DNA from: Panorpa germanica
Taxonomy: Eukaryota; Arthropoda; Insecta; Mecoptera; Panorpidae
Direction: 5' to 3'
Assembly (NCBI GenBank): GCA_963678705.1
Contig: CAVMBN010000220.1
Location: 1-64,000, forward strand
DNA: 64,000 nt
Below, one piece after another: positions 48,799 through 61,997 of this stretch (position 1 is the stretch's first letter; every line of letters begins with the position of its first letter). The position numbers and the translations under genes were made by a program. A model generated the notes under the pieces. It made no database searches, was not told the DNA's origin, and saw nothing but the letters and a program-made list of their open reading frames with translations.

Positions 48799-51471
48799 AT
48801 GTACCGGCTGAACATGCCTGAAAGCCTTGCGCACATGTCTAGTGTTGAACATGAAAAAGATGCTTTTTGCTGGCACCAGAGGATGGGACATCTTAATTTC
48901 CAAACTTTGAAAAAATTGTCTGATAACACAGAGCATTTAACTTTCTCAGGAAATACACAAAATCTGAAATGCATAACTTGTAAAGAAGGAAAGCAGACAC
49001 GGTTACCTTTTAAAAGTGATGGATTAAGAGTCACCAAACACCTAGAACTGGTTCATTCTGACGTATGTGGACCAATGGAAACCCAGTCTCTCGGTGGGAG
49101 CAGATATTTTTTAACCTTCCTAGATGAATATTCCAAGAAGATTTCAGTATACTTTCTTCACAACAAGTCTGAAGTGCTCAGTAAATTCAAAGAATTCAAG
49201 CAAGAAGTTGAAAATCAATCGGATGCTCATATAAAGGTTCTTCGTACAGACAACGGACTTGAATACGATAACAAATCCTTCTCTGATTACCTGAAAGGTG
49301 CCGGAATCATTCATCAGACCACCAAACCATACACGCCTGAACAGAATGGGACTGCGGAACGTATTAATCGGACACTGGTTGAAAAAGCGAAGTGCATGCT
49401 ACTCAACGCTGGTCTGCCGAAGTTGTATTGGGCAGATGCAATACACACTGCTGCTTACATCATCAATCGTTCCCCAACCAAATCCTTAGCTTTCAAGACT
49501 CCTATGGAAATCTGGTCTGGACGCAAACCAAATGTTAATCATATGCGTATATTTGGCTGCGAAGCAATGGTTCATCTACCTAAAGAAAAACGCAGAAAAT
49601 GGGATCTAAAGGCTCAAAGAATGATCTTCATCGGATACTGCGACCATACAAAAGGATACAGATTCACATTACCAAATACTAGAAAGGTAATAAAGAGCAG
49701 AGATGCTACATTTCTTGAATCCTCAGTGAAGAGAGATTTTGTTTCGGTAGAATTGAATGAGACAGAAACTGAAACTGACAAAACAAATACAAGAAAAGAA
49801 GATGTAAGAGAAAATGCAACAACGGAAGAGGACAGCTTGATTGACAACGACACAAATTCAGAAAGTTCATATAAAACAGAGAAAGGAAACAGGTCAACAT
49901 CCGACAGTGAATACTTACCTAACACCAGAATTGATTCTCCTCCTGTCAGTAATGTGACATTGAGACCAAGAAATAAAAGAAAAAATAAGAATTTCAACTG
50001 TCCATGTACTGAAAAACACAATCATTTGTGTTTATTCTCATCCTGTGTTCCTGTAACATATGAAGAAGCAGTACATTCAACAAATAAAAATGAATGGAAA
50101 AAGTCAATCAATGAAGAACTTGATGCTCTTAAGAAAAATGAAACCTGGACATTGATAGAAAAACCTCCAAATGCCAAAGTGATCGGTAGCAAATGGGTGT
50201 TCCGAATAAAAGAAGAGTCAACGGGTCCACGGTTCAAATCAAGACTTTGTGCTAAGGGATTTGCACAAACCGCAGGTATTGACTACACAGAAACCTTCGC
50301 TCCGACTGTAAGGTATGATTCAATACGTTTATTACTTTCCATGGCTGTTCAAAATAAACTTAAAATCTTACAACTTGATGTAAAAACTGCATTTTTATAT
50401 GGTGAACTTGAAGAGACTATATTTATGACTCCGCCTGAAGGTCTATCCTGTGAAAACAACATGGTATGCAAGCTCAACAAGTCGCTGTATGGTTTAAAGC
50501 AAGCCCCCAGAAGCTGGAATAAGAAATTTGACTTAATATTAAAGAAATTTGGCTTCATCAACAGCAAAGCTGATCAATGTGTGTATGTTGGTCATGTCAA
50601 GAATGAGAAATGTTATCTTTGCCTGTATGTGGATGATGGCCTACTATTTTCTAAAACTGAATCCACTCTGAAAGAAATAACCAAGGAACTACAATCTGTG
50701 CTGGAAGTAAAAATATTGAACACCTTAAGTAATTTTGTGGGCATGCAAATTGAGATAGTTAGCAACGGTATTTTTATACATCAGACCAAGTATGTTGAAC
50801 AACTGTTAGAGAAGTTTAACATGACTGATGCTAACCCGAACACTGTTCCAGTGGACCCCCATGTAAAGCTACAAAAGGAAGTTGGAGAACCAGAGAAAAA
50901 CTATCCTTATAGAGAAGCTGTAGGTTCTCTTATGCATCTGGCTACAGTCAGTCGACCAGAAATTATGTTTGCCGTAAGCCTAGTAAGTCGATTTTTAAGT
51001 TGCTATAACAAATCACACTGGAATGCTGTCACAAAGATCTTCAAGTACCTAAAGGATACTAAAGATTATGGCCTGAACTACTCATCAACATCAGAGCCAC
51101 CAGCTGTTACTGGTTATAGTGATGCTGATTATGCAAACGATATTGATACAAGACGCTCAGTTACTGGCTACGTCTTCATAAAGAATGGTGCTGCTGTAAC
51201 ATGGTCAAGCCAACGCCAACAGACGGTTGCTCTGTCAACAACAGAAGCTGAATTTATGGCCGCCTGTGCTGCAACAAAAGAAGCTATGTGGATAAAGCAA
51301 GTGTTAAGTGATATTGGTGAATATAAACAAGACACTATGTGTTTACATTTAGACAATCAAAGTGCCATCAGTGTAATTAAGAATATAAATTTTCATAAAA
51401 GATGTAAATATATTGATATTAAGTATCACTTCATAAAAGAAAAATATTCTCAAAAGATTATAGATTCACAT
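48799..51471 (+). pseudogene. copia integrase, reverse transcriptase and RNase H region, copy 1
   Basis: Part of the copia fossil. Positions are residues counted from 48799. The integrase zinc-binding HHCC has WHQRMGH at ~25 and CITCKEGK near 60. The catalytic triad is D88 (HSDVCGP), D151 (RTDNGLEY) and E187 (NGTAERI), with the D-35-E spacing of integrases. Reverse transcriptase shows LQLDVKTAFLYGELEE, SLYGLKQAPRSW and the YVDD box at 610-613. RNase H shows D775 (GYSDADYA), E816 (STTEAEF) and D852 (LDNQSA). The right end passes directly into satellite, so this part is incomplete in the fossil. Confidence 0.92.
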
Positions 51472-52491
51472 TACAGTTCTGCAACAACGCGTCATCGTAA
51501 ATAACATAGTTCTTTGCATGGAAGATCTGGAAGATTGATCCTGTAATACCATGCCGAAGCACAATACACAACTATTAGCATAAATGCCCTCTTGTATAGT
51601 GTCGGCATAGTTGCCGAGTTTAAGCTTCATTCCGTCCTTGTGACACGCGCAAGGTGTGTTACAAGTTTATCATTCGTTGTTACTGTATTTGTTTCGTAGC
51701 TTTGTAGCTTCAAGAAACTACAGATTTTATATATAGCAGGTCGAAAACGGCTTTCTAGGGTTTCTGTACTATTTGCACTGATAAGGATCACATTATCGTT
51801 GGCAAAACATATGTCTACACAACCTTTCGAGTGAGAAACACAGTTCTCGTCGAATACCATGTTCCAGAGCTCAGGCCCCATTACAGATCGCTGAGGACAA
51901 CCTTTAGATAGTTGCCTTTTCATGGAACGGTAATCGGTTTGTAAAATAATGTTCGACAATGATAATAGTTCTCCATAGCGCAGTAGACGTACCTATAGGT
52001 TTTTGCCGGTCTAATTCTTTGAAGGTCACTTGGCCACCGGACATCAACAAAGGCACACTGAATTTCTATAAATATCTCATATACATACTTGTACTTATGC
52101 CTACTTACTTACCATTTGTTTGTTACCATTGAATGTTCATGAACGATCAATCACTATTTCCAAGAAAACCGCATATATTGTTCACTTAATCACTTATAAC
52201 AATTAATACACTCTCATTATTATTTAAAACACGCATTTATATAAACTAATTCTTGTGTTTTAATATTATTTATAGTTAATGTTATTCGACTTACTTGATA
52301 GTGGGCGGCAACCTTTTGTCTTCCGTATATTTGTAGTGTTTATATGAGGTCTTCCTTATATATCTCTACAGATTTCTTGAATTTTAAACCACTTGATGTT
52401 TTAGCACTAACACTAACCTAATTATTATCACTTTTTTTGTCTATCGCACTTAATAATGTCTTATATCAAACATCAAAGTTACAAATTTGAG
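51472..52491. repeat. Satellite unit 31, right part
   Basis: Resumes at unit offset ~566. Carries CGTAAATAACATAG, GCACTGATAAGG and AATGATAATAGTTC, the first two shared with unit 35, plus CTTAATAATGTC at its end, also shared. It lies inside the 9.75-kb duplication. Confidence 0.94.
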
Positions 52492-54077
52492 GTTATGTTT
52501 ATAAGACCGCGTGTACGCGTAATGAAAAATTCGTTTTTAACACTGGTTTCCAACTGTCAAACTTTTGTAAAAACACTTTGTTTAGGGTAAATTAACACAA
52601 ATTTAAAACAAACTTAATCACTTTTCGTTTGAAAATGTATTCATATAATTTATTAAATTTTTTTCCATAATTAATTTCTCACTTTTATTCACTTTTTTCG
52701 CCTAAAGTAGCAGGAGCCGATCACACACATAGTAGATAGGAACCACTTGTGTTGCAAAGCAATATTAACGTCCTTGTAAACCAATACGTAGGTCTTCCTT
52801 TTTGTATTAAGTCCCATCTGTCTTGCCAGAGCTTATGCATATATGCATTCATCTCTTTGGCAATATATTTGGTATCGTCTCCAGACTTTTATCCTACAGC
52901 CGCATTAACTTTAAATCCTCGAAATTTGTCGCAATAATTTTAAATCATTGAAATTTGATTTTTTCAGTTCTAGCGTAATTTGTACTTGAGTAAGTGCATG
53001 AGTGATTTTTAAATCTAAAGGAATTGTCCCCAATATCACTTGCACCACTTCTGTAGATACAGTTCTGCAACAACGCGTCATCGTCAATAACATAGTTCTT
53101 TGCATGGAAGATCTGGAAGATTAATCCTGTAATACCATGCCGAAGCACAATACACAACTATTAGCATAAATGCCCCCTTGTATAGTGTCGGCATAGTTGC
53201 CGAGTTTAAGCTTCATTCCGTCCTTGTGACACGCGCAAGGTGTGTTACAAGTTTATCATTCGTTATTACTGTATTTGTTTCGTAGCTTTGTAGCTTCAAG
53301 AAACTACAGATTTTATATATAGCAGGTCGAGAACGGCTTTCTAGGGTTTCTGTACTATTTGCACCGATAAGGATCACATTATCGTTGGCAAAACATATGC
53401 CTACACAACCTTTCGAGTGAGAAACACAGTTCTCGTCGAATACCATGTTCCAGAGCTCAGGCCCCATTACAGATCGCTGAGGACAACCTTTAGATAGTTG
53501 CCTTTTCATGGAACGGTAATCGGTTTGTAAAATAATGTTCGACAATGAAAATAGTTCTCCATAGCGCAGTAGACGTACCTATAGGTTTTTGCCGGTCTAA
53601 TTCTTTGAAGGTCACTTGGCCACCGGACATCAACAAAGGCACACTGAATTTTTATAAATTTCTCATTATCATACTTGTACTTATGCCTACTTACTTACCA
53701 TTTGTTTGTTACCATTGAATGTTCATGAACGATCAATCACTATTTCCAAGAAAACCGCATATATTGTTCACTTAATCACTTATAACAATTAATACACTCT
53801 CATTATTATTTAAAACACGCATTTATATAAACTAATTCTTGTGTTTTAATATTATTTATAGTAAATGTTATTCGACTTACTTGATAGTGAGCGGCAACCT
53901 TTTGTCTTCCGTATATTTGTAGTGTTTATATGAGGTCTTCCTTATATATCTCTACAGATTTCTTGAATTTTAAACCACTTGATGTTTTAGCACTAACACT
54001 AACCTAATTATTATCACTTTTTTTGTCTATCGCACTTATTAATGTCTTATATCAAACATCAAAGTTACAAATTTGAG
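52492..54077. repeat. Satellite unit 32, A unit with C-like left end
   Basis: ACTTAATCACTTTTCG, TTTATTAAATTTTTTTCC and CTTTTATTCACTTTTTTCGCC in the left 250 bp match units 19 and 21. The rest is A-type. At this point the similarity to unit 36 drops, so the right edge of the 9.75-kb duplication is close to the unit start. Confidence 0.92.
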
Positions 54078-55663
54078 GTTATGTCTATAAGACCGCGTGT
54101 ACGCGTAATGAAAAATTCGTTTTTAACACTGGTTTCCAACTGTCAAACTTTTGTAAAAACACTTTGTTTAGGGTAAATTAACACAAATTTAAAACAAACT
54201 TAAATACTTTTCGTTTGAAAAAGTATTCATATAATTTATTTAATTTTTTTCCATAATTAATTTCTCATTTTTAATCACTTTTTTCGCCTAAAGTAGCAGG
54301 AGCCGATCACACACATAGTAGATAGGAACCACTTGTGTTGCAAAGCAATATTAACGTCCTTGTAAACCAATACGTAGGTCTTCCTTTTTGTATTAAGTCC
54401 CATCTGTCTTGCCAGAGATTATGCATATATGCATTCATCTCTTTGGCAATATATTTGGTATCGTCTCCAGACTTTTATCCTACAGCCGCATTAACTTTAA
54501 ATCCTTGAAATTTGTCGCATTAATTTTAAATAATCAAAATTTGATTTTTTCAGTTCTAGCGTAATTTGTACTTGAGTAAGTGCATGAGTGATTTTACAAT
54601 CTAAAGGAATTGTCCTTAATATCACTTGCACCACTTCTGTAGATACAGTTCTGCAACAACGCGTCATCGTCAATAACATAGTTCTTTGCATGGAAGATCT
54701 GGAAGATTAATCCTGTAATACCATGCCGAAGCACAATACACAACTATTAGCATAAATGCCCCCTTGTATAGTGTCGGCATAGTTGCCGAGTTTAAGCTTC
54801 ATTCCGTCCTTGTGACACGCGCAAGGTGTGTTACAAGTTTATCATTCGTTATTACTGTATTTGTTTCGTAGTTTTGTAGCTTCAAGAAACTACGGATTTT
54901 ATATATAGCAGGTCGAGAACGGCTTTCTAGGGTTTCTGTACTATTTGCACCGATAAGGATCACATTATCGTTGGCAAAACATATGTCTACACAACCTTTC
55001 GAGTGAGAAACACAGTTCTCGTCGAATATTATGTTCCAGAGCTCAGGTTTCATTACAGATCGCTGAGGACAACCTTTTGATAGTTGCCTTTTCATGGAAC
55101 GGTAATCGGTTTGTAAAATAATGTTCGACAATGAAAATAGTTCTCCATAGCGCAGAAGACGTACCTATAGGTTTTTGCCGGTCTAATTCTTTGAAGGTCA
55201 CTTGGCCACCGGACATCAACAAAGGCACACTGAACTTCTATAAATATCTCATATATATACTTGTACTTATGCCTACTTACTTACCATTTGTTTGTTACCA
55301 TTGAATGTTCGTAAACGATCAATCACTATTTCCAAGAAAACCGCATATATTGTTCACTTAATCACTTATAACAATTAATACACTCTTATTATTATTTAAA
55401 ACACGAATTTATATAAACTAATTCTTGTGTTTTAATATTATTTATAGTTATTGTTATTCGACTTACTTGATAGTGGGCGGCAACCTTTTGTCTTCCGTAT
55501 ATTTGTAGTGTGTATATGAGGTCTTCCTTATATATCTCTACAGATTTCTTAAATTTTAAACCACTTGATGTTTTAGCACTAACACTAACCTAATTATTAT
55601 CAATTTTTTTGTCTATCGCACTTACTAATGTCTTATATCAAACATCAAAGGTACAAATTTGAG
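54078..55663. repeat. Satellite unit 33; left edge of the second duplicated segment
   Basis: The right half is paired with unit 29 at 9750 bp. The left half has its own variants (GTCTATAAGACC, CAGAGATTATGC, GATTTTACAATC). In LINE motif B the plus strand reads CAGGTTTCATTAC, so VMGPE is changed to VMKPE. Confidence 0.92.
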
Positions 55664-56778
55664 GTTATGTTTATAAGACCGCGTGTACGCGTAATGAAAA
55701 ATTCGTTTTTAACACTGGTTTCCAACTGTCAAACTTTTGTAAAAATACTTTGTTTAGGGTAAATTAACACAAATTTAAAACAAACTTAAATACTTTTCGT
55801 TTAAAAAAGTATTCATATAATTTATTTAATTTTTTTCCATAATTAATTTCTCACTTTTAATCACTTTTTTCACCTAAAGTAGCAGGAGCCGATCACACAT
55901 ATAGTAGATAGGAACCACTTGTGTTGCAAAGCAATATTAACGTCCTTGTAAACCAATACGTAGGTCTTCCTTTTTGTATTAAGTCCCATCTGTCTTGCCA
56001 GAGCTTATGCATATATGCATTCATCTCTTTGGCAATATATTTGGTATCGTCTCCAGACTTTTATCCTACAGCTGCATTAACTTTAAATCCTCGAAATTTG
56101 TCGCATTAATTTTAAATCGTCAAAATTTGATTTTTTCAGTTCTAGCGTAATTTGTATTTGAGTAAGTGCATGAGTGATTTTTAAATCTAAAGGAATTGTC
56201 CCCAATATCACTTGCACCACTTCTGTAGATAAAGTTCTGCAACAACGCGTCATCGTTAATAACATAGTTCTTTGCATGGAAGATCTGGAAGATTGATCCT
56301 GTAATACCATGCCGAAGCACAATACACAACTATTAGCATAACAGCTCCCTTGTATAGTGTCGGCATAGTTGCCGAGTTCAAGCTTCATTCCGTCCTTGTG
56401 ACACGCGCAAGGTGTGTTACAAGTTTATCATTTTGTATTTATTGTTGTTGTTTATTGTTTATCATTGTTCACTTAATCACTTATAACAATTAATACACTC
56501 TCATTATTATTTAAAACACGCATTTATATAAACTAATTCTTGTGTTTTAATATTATTTATAGTTAATGTTATTCTTCTTACTTGATAGTGGGCGGCAACC
56601 TTTTATCTTCCGTATATTTGTAGTGTTTATATGAGGTCTTCCTTATATATCTCTACAGATTTCTTGAATTTTAAACCACTTGATGTTTTAGCACTAACAC
56701 TAACCTAATTATTATCACTTTTTTTGTCTATCGCACTTATTAATGTCTTATATCAAACATTAAAGTTACAAATTTGAG
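55664..56778. repeat. Satellite unit 34, shortened to 1115 bp
   Basis: Exact counterpart of unit 30 at 9750 bp, with the same ~470-bp loss and filler. Its left end has the ordinary CCGCGTGTACGCG, whereas unit 30 has CCGAGTGTACGCG, so the two have been converted differently since duplication. Confidence 0.95.
56433..56464. other. Filler at the short-unit junction, copy 2
   Basis: Same filler bases as at 46683-46714. Because such junctions are essentially unique events, this shows that the two short units descend from one rearrangement. Confidence 0.72.
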
Positions 56779-57051
56779 GTTATGTTTATAAGACCGCGTG
56801 TACGCGTAATGAAAAATTCGTTTTTAAAACTGGTTTCCAACTGTCAAACTTTTGTAAAAACACTTTGTTTAGGGTAAATTAACACAAATTTAAAACAAAC
56901 TTAAATACTTTTCGTTTGAAAAAGTATTCATATAATTTATTTAATTTTTTTCCATAATTAATTTCTCACTTTTAATCACTTTTTTCACCTAAAGTAGCAG
57001 GAGCCGATTACACACATAGTAGATAGGAACCACTTGTGTTGCAAAGCAATA
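56779..57051. repeat. Satellite unit 35, left part
   Basis: Same 273-bp stub as at 47029, ending GCAAAGCAATA before the LTR. GAGCCGATTACACAC is shared with unit 31 and differs from the usual GATCACACAC. Confidence 0.95.
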
Positions 57052-57261
57052 TGTTGGATTTAAATTTAGCGCCCTCTCGGTATTGACACTATTGTATCTT
57101 TCTTTCTACACACGGTAATACTGTAGTTGATACTATACTCTGTAATACCGTCCTACTATGTAGTTCTATACTCTGTGACATCATAACTCATGTGTACATC
57201 TAATTAAATATAATAAACCTGATTAATATTAATTAATAGTTTATCTCTGCTAAATATAACA
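57052..57261 (+). repeat. copia LTR, copy 2 (210 bp)
   Basis: TGTTGGATTT to TAAATATAACA, followed by the same primer-binding site at 57262-57277. I see one base difference from the LTR at 47302. This is divergence since duplication, not since insertion. Confidence 0.88.
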
Positions 57262-57417
57262 GGTTATCGGCCCAGATAAACCTAGAGACGTTTAATGTGT
57301 GTTTTTCGGAAAAGTGGATAAAGACTTTTAGTGTGGTGAACATAACCTTAAAAAAAACGTGGCTGTTGAAACTGTTTCTGTTCTTCTTTGTGTATAAAGT
57401 GTTCTCAACGAATAAAA

Positions 57418-58467
57418 ATGGCATCGAATAATTCACTGGCATTAATCGAGAAGTTAACCGGCCGTGAAAACTATTCGACTTGGCAATTCGCAGTGAAAAC
57501 ATACCTACAACACGAAGAATTATGGGATTGTATTGAGGTTAACCCGGCGGCACCCACAGATTCAAAACGTGATACAAAAGCGAAAACAAAGTTAATTCTT
57601 CTGGTTGATCCGATCAATTACGTTTATATCCAAGAGGAAAACACGGCCAAAGGAGTTTGGGACAAATTGGCTGCAGTGTTCGACGACTCAGGACTTACAC
57701 GCCGAGTTGGTCTGCTACGTGATTTATGTAACACATCGTTAAGTGGATGTCAAAGTATAGAAGAGTATGTGAGCAAAATTATGTCAACTGCTCACAAGCT
57801 GCGCAACATTGGCTTTAAAGTGGACGATGAGTGGCTCGGGACATTGCTGCTCTCCGGTCTGCCCGAATCATATCAACCAATGATTATTGCGATCGAAAGC
57901 TCAGGTACAAAAATAACTGCAGACGGTGTTAAAGCAAAACTATTGCAAGATGTTAGAAATTCAGACAACAAAACAACGGCGTTTGCTGTCAACAAGAAGT
58001 TTTATAACAACTCTGTAAACAAGAAGTTCTACAAGGGTCCGAGATGTTATTCCTGCAATCAATATGGACATAAACGCTCTGAATGCAACAAATACAAAAC
58101 CATGAACAAGACACAGAAACCTAGCTCTTCTTATGCTGCTGTGTTTGTTGCATCATCCCACTATGGTGATGCTTGGTACATAGACTCCGGTGCTTCGGCA
58201 CATATGACTAAGACCAAGAATATAATTGTAAAGGAAACTACCCCTATAACAAAGAACATTCGTGTTGCTGATAACAAAGTGTTATCTGTGCAAAGCTCAG
58301 GAGATGTCAGCTTAAACATTTATGACCAAAACGGGCAAGAGAATAAGATTCTGTTCACAAATGTCTTATATGTTCCTGAATTGGCAACTAATCTGATATC
58401 TGTAAGCCAAATTATTAAAAATGGAGGCCAAGTGAAATTTGATAACTCAGGCTGTGTGATCATGTAA
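57418..58467 (+). pseudogene. copia gag and protease region, copy 2
   Basis: Counterpart of 47668-48717, with the zinc knuckle (CYSCNQYGHKRSEC) and the protease DSGA motif still readable. It is part of a broken element. Confidence 0.9.
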
Positions 58468-58548
58468 GCCAAATTAGCAATTGGCATTTGGCAAATTAGC
58501 AAATTAAGCAAGAATCAAATAATAGCAACTGCGAGCATTGTAAATAAC

Positions 58549-60976
58549 ATGTACCGGCTGAACATGCCTGAAAGCCTTGCGCACATGTCTAGTGTTGAAC
58601 ATGAAAAAGATGCTTTTTCCTGGCACCAGAGGATGGGACATCTTAATTTCCAAACTTTGAAAAAATTGTCTGATAACACAGAGCATTTAACTTTCTCAGG
58701 AAATACAGAAAATCTGAAATGCATAACTTGTAAAGAAGGAAAGCAGACACGGTTACCTTTTAAAAGTGATGGATTAAGAGTCACCAAACACCTAGAACTG
58801 GTTCATTCTGACGTATGTGGACCAATGGAAACCCAGTCTCTCGGTGGGAGCAGATATTTTTTAACCTTCCTAGATGAATATTTCAAGAAGATTTCAGTAT
58901 ACTTTCTTCACAACAAGTCTGAAGTGCTCAGTAAATTCAAAGAATTCAAGCAAGAAGTTGAAAATCAATCGGATGCTCATATAAAGGTTCTTCGTACAGA
59001 CAACGGACTTGAATACGATAACAAATCCTTCTCTGATTACCTGAAAGGTGCCGGAATCATTCATCAGACCACCACACCATACACGCCTGAACAGAATGGG
59101 ACTGCGGAACGTATTAATCGGACACTGGTTGAAAAAGCGAAGTGCATGCTACTCAACGCTGGTCTGCCGAAGTTGTATTGGGCAGATGCAATACACACTG
59201 CTGCTTACATCATCAATCTTTTTCCAACCAAATCCTTAGCTTTCAAGACTCCTATGGAAATCTGGTCTGGACGCAAACCAAATGTTAATCATATGCGTAT
59301 ATTTGGCTGCGAAGCAATAGTTCATCTACCTAAAGAAAAACGCAGAAAATGGGATCCAAAGGCTCAAAGAATGATCTTCATCGGATACTGCGACCATACA
59401 AAAGGATACAGATTCACATTACCAAATACTAGAAAGGTAATAAAGAGCAGAGATGCTACATTTCTTGAATCCTCAGTGAAAAGAGATTTTGTTTCGGTAG
59501 AATTGAATGAGACAGAAACTGAAACTGACACAACAAATACAAGAAAAGAAGGTTCCTGTAACATATGAAGAAGCAGTACATTCAACAAATAAAAATGAAT
59601 GGAAAAAGTCAATCAATGAAGAACTTAATGCTCATAAGAAAAATGAAACCTGGACATTGATAGAAAAACCTCCAAATGCCAAAGTGATCGGTAGCAAATG
59701 GGTGTTCCGAATAAAAGAAGAGTCAACGGGTCCACGGTTCAAATCAAGACTTTGTGCTAAGGGATTTGCACAAACCGCAGGTATTGACTACACAGAAACC
59801 TTCGCTCCGACTGTAAGGTATGATTCAATACGTTTATTACTTTCCATGGCTGTTCAAAATAAACTTAAAATCTTACAACTTGATGTAAAAACTGCATTTT
59901 TATATGGTGAACTTGAAGAGACTATATTTATGACTCCGCCTGAAAGTCTATCCTGTGAAAACTACATGGTATGCAAGCTCAACAAGTCGCTGTATGGTTT
60001 AAAGCAAGCCCCCACAAGCTGGAATAAGAAATTTGACTTAATATTAAAGAAATTTGGCTTCATCAACAGCAAAGCTGATCAATGTGTGTATGTTGGTCAT
60101 GTCAAGAATGAGAAATGTTATCTTTGCCTGTATGTGGATGATGGCCTACTATTTTCTAAAACTGAATCCACTCTGAAAGAAATAACCAAGGAACTACAAT
60201 CTGTGCTGGAAGTAAAAATATTGAACACCCCAAGTAATTTTGTGGGCATGCAAATTGAGATAGTTAGCAACGGTATTTTTATACATTAGACCAAGTATGT
60301 AGAACAACTGTAAGAGAAGTTTAACATGACTGATGCTAACCCGAACACTGTTCTAGTGGACCCCCATGTAAAGCTACAAAAGGAAGTTGGAGAACCAGAG
60401 AAAAACTATCCTTATAGAGAAGCTGTAGGTTCTCTTATGCATCTGGCTACAGTCAGTCGACCAGAAATTATGTTTGCCGTAAGCCTGGTAAGTCGATTTT
60501 TAAGTTGCTATAACAAATCACACTGGAATGCTGTCACGAAGATCTTCAAGTACCTAAAGGATACTAAAGATTATGGCCTGAACTACTCATCAACATCAGA
60601 GCCACCAGCTGTTACTGGTTATAGTGATGCTGATTATGCAAACGATATTGATACAAGACGCTCAGTTACTGGCTACGTCTTCATAAAAAATGGTGCTGCT
60701 GTAACATGGTCAAGCCAACGCCAACAGACGGTTGCTCTGTCAACAACAGAAGCTGAATTTATGGCCGCCTGTGCTGCAACAAAAGAAGCTATGTGGATAA
60801 AGCAAGTGTTAAGTAATATTGGTGAATATAAACAAGACACTATGTGTCTACATTTAGACAATCAAAGTGCCATCAGTGTAATTAAGAATATAAATTTTCA
60901 TAAAAGATGTAAATATATTGATATTAAGTATCACTTCATAGAAGAAAAATATTCTCAAAAGATTATAGATTCACAT
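58549..60976 (+). pseudogene. copia integrase, reverse transcriptase and RNase H region, copy 2
   Basis: Counterpart of the copy 1 region. The HHCC and DDE integrase motifs, LQLDVKTAFLYGELEE, the YVDD box and the RNase H STTEAEF motif can still be recognised. The region is broken in several places and somewhat shorter than in copy 1. Confidence 0.9.
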
Positions 60977-61997
60977 TACAGTTCTGCAACAACGCGTCAT
61001 CGTAAATAACATAGTTCTTTGCATGGAAGATCTGGAAGATTGATCCTGTAATACCATGCCGAAGCACAATACACAACTATTAGCATAAATGCCCTCTTGT
61101 ATAGTGTCGGCATAGTTGCCGAGTTTAAGCTTCATTCCGTCCTTGTGACACGCGCAAGGTGTGTTACAAGTTTATCATTCGTTGTTACTGTATTTGTTTC
61201 GTAGCTTTGTAGCTTCAAGAAACTACAGATTTTATATATAGCAGGTCGAGAACGGCTTTCTAGGGTTTCTGTACTATTTGCACTGATAAGGATCACATTA
61301 TCGTTGGCAAAACATATGTCTACACAACCTTTCGAGTTAGAAACACAGTTCCTCGTCGAATACCATGTTCCAGAGCTCAGGCCCCATTACAGATCGCTGA
61401 GGACAACCTTTAGATAGTTGCCTTTTCATGGAACGGTAATCGGTTTGTAAAATAATGTTCGACAATGACAATAGTTCTCCATAGCGCAGTAGACGTACCT
61501 ATAGGTTTTTGCCGGTCTAATTCTTTGAAGGTCACTTGGCCACCGGACATCAACAAAGGCACACTGAATTTCTATAAATATCTCATATACATACTTGTAC
61601 TTATGCCTACTTACTTACCATTTGTTTGTTACCATTGAATGTTCATGAACGATAAATCACTATTTCCAAGAAAACCGCATATATTGTTTACTTAATCACT
61701 TATAACAATTAATACACTCTCATTATTATTTAAAACACGCATTTATATAAACTAATTCTTGTGTTTTAATATTATTTATAGTTAATGTTATTCGACTTAC
61801 TTGATAGTGGGCGGCAACCTTTTGTCTTCCGTATATTTGTAGTGTTTATATGAGGTCTTCCTTATATATCTCTACAGATTTCTTGAATTTTAAACCACTT
61901 GATGTTTTAGCACTAACACTAACCTAATTATTATCACTTTTTTTGTCTATCGCACTTAATAATGTCTTATATCAAACATCAAAGTTACAAATTTGAG
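60977..61997. repeat. Satellite unit 35, right part
   Basis: Counterpart of 51472-52491, sharing GCACTGATAAGG and CTTAATAATGTC. Private change: GAGTTAGAAACACAG with an extra C in GTTCCTCGTCG. Confidence 0.94.

Larger units (their letters stand above)
47302..51471 (+). mobile_element. Ty1/copia LTR retrotransposon fossil, copy 1
   Basis: An incomplete copia-superfamily element inserted in satellite unit 31, in the + orientation (opposite to the LINE fossil of the satellite). Parts seen in order: one 210-bp LTR (47302-47511), primer-binding site, gag with a zinc knuckle, protease, integrase, reverse transcriptase and RNase H. The domain order protease-integrase-RT-RNase H is diagnostic of Ty1/copia. 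No second LTR is recognised. Left and right satellite flanks are not in register, so no target-site duplication can be read. It looks broken, with about two breaks. Age from LTR pairs cannot be estimated. Comparison with the second copy shows about 15 single-base differences in the first 2.3 kb by eye, so the duplication that made the two copies is fairly recent. Confidence 0.95.
45300..52500. repeat. Higher-order duplicated segment, copy 1
   Basis: Segment holding the right half of unit 29, short unit 30, unit 31 and copia copy 1. It recurs ~9750 bp downstream. Edges were set by eye from shared private variants: CCTTTTGATAG and GCGCAGAAGACG at the left, CTTAATAATGTC at the right. Confidence 0.85.
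51472..57051. repeat. Satellite array, middle block (rest of unit 31, units 32-34, start of 35)
   Basis: The same satellite resumes at 51472 with TACAGTTCTGCAACAACGCG, which is unit offset ~566. It continues in phase through anchors at 52749, 54335 and 55921 to the second copia copy. The block holds two full-length units and one 1115-bp short unit. Confidence 0.97.
57052..60976 (+). mobile_element. Ty1/copia LTR retrotransposon fossil, copy 2
   Basis: Second copy of the same copia insertion, 9750 bp downstream, with identical junctions to the satellite on both sides. It has the same parts: one LTR (57052-57261), primer-binding site, gag, protease, integrase, RT and RNase H. It is more decayed than copy 1, with about five breaks. 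It arose by duplication of a satellite segment, not by its own transposition, since the flanks are duplicated with it. Confidence 0.95.

Noticed and set aside
49614-50021. 135-codon minus-strand frame inside copia pol
   Set aside because: Antisense shadow of the linker between integrase and RT; low-complexity Ser/Leu/Phe composition.
47302-60976. Two independent copia insertions
   Set aside because: Identical insertion base, identical right junction and the shared short unit with filler at 9750 bp show one insertion duplicated later.
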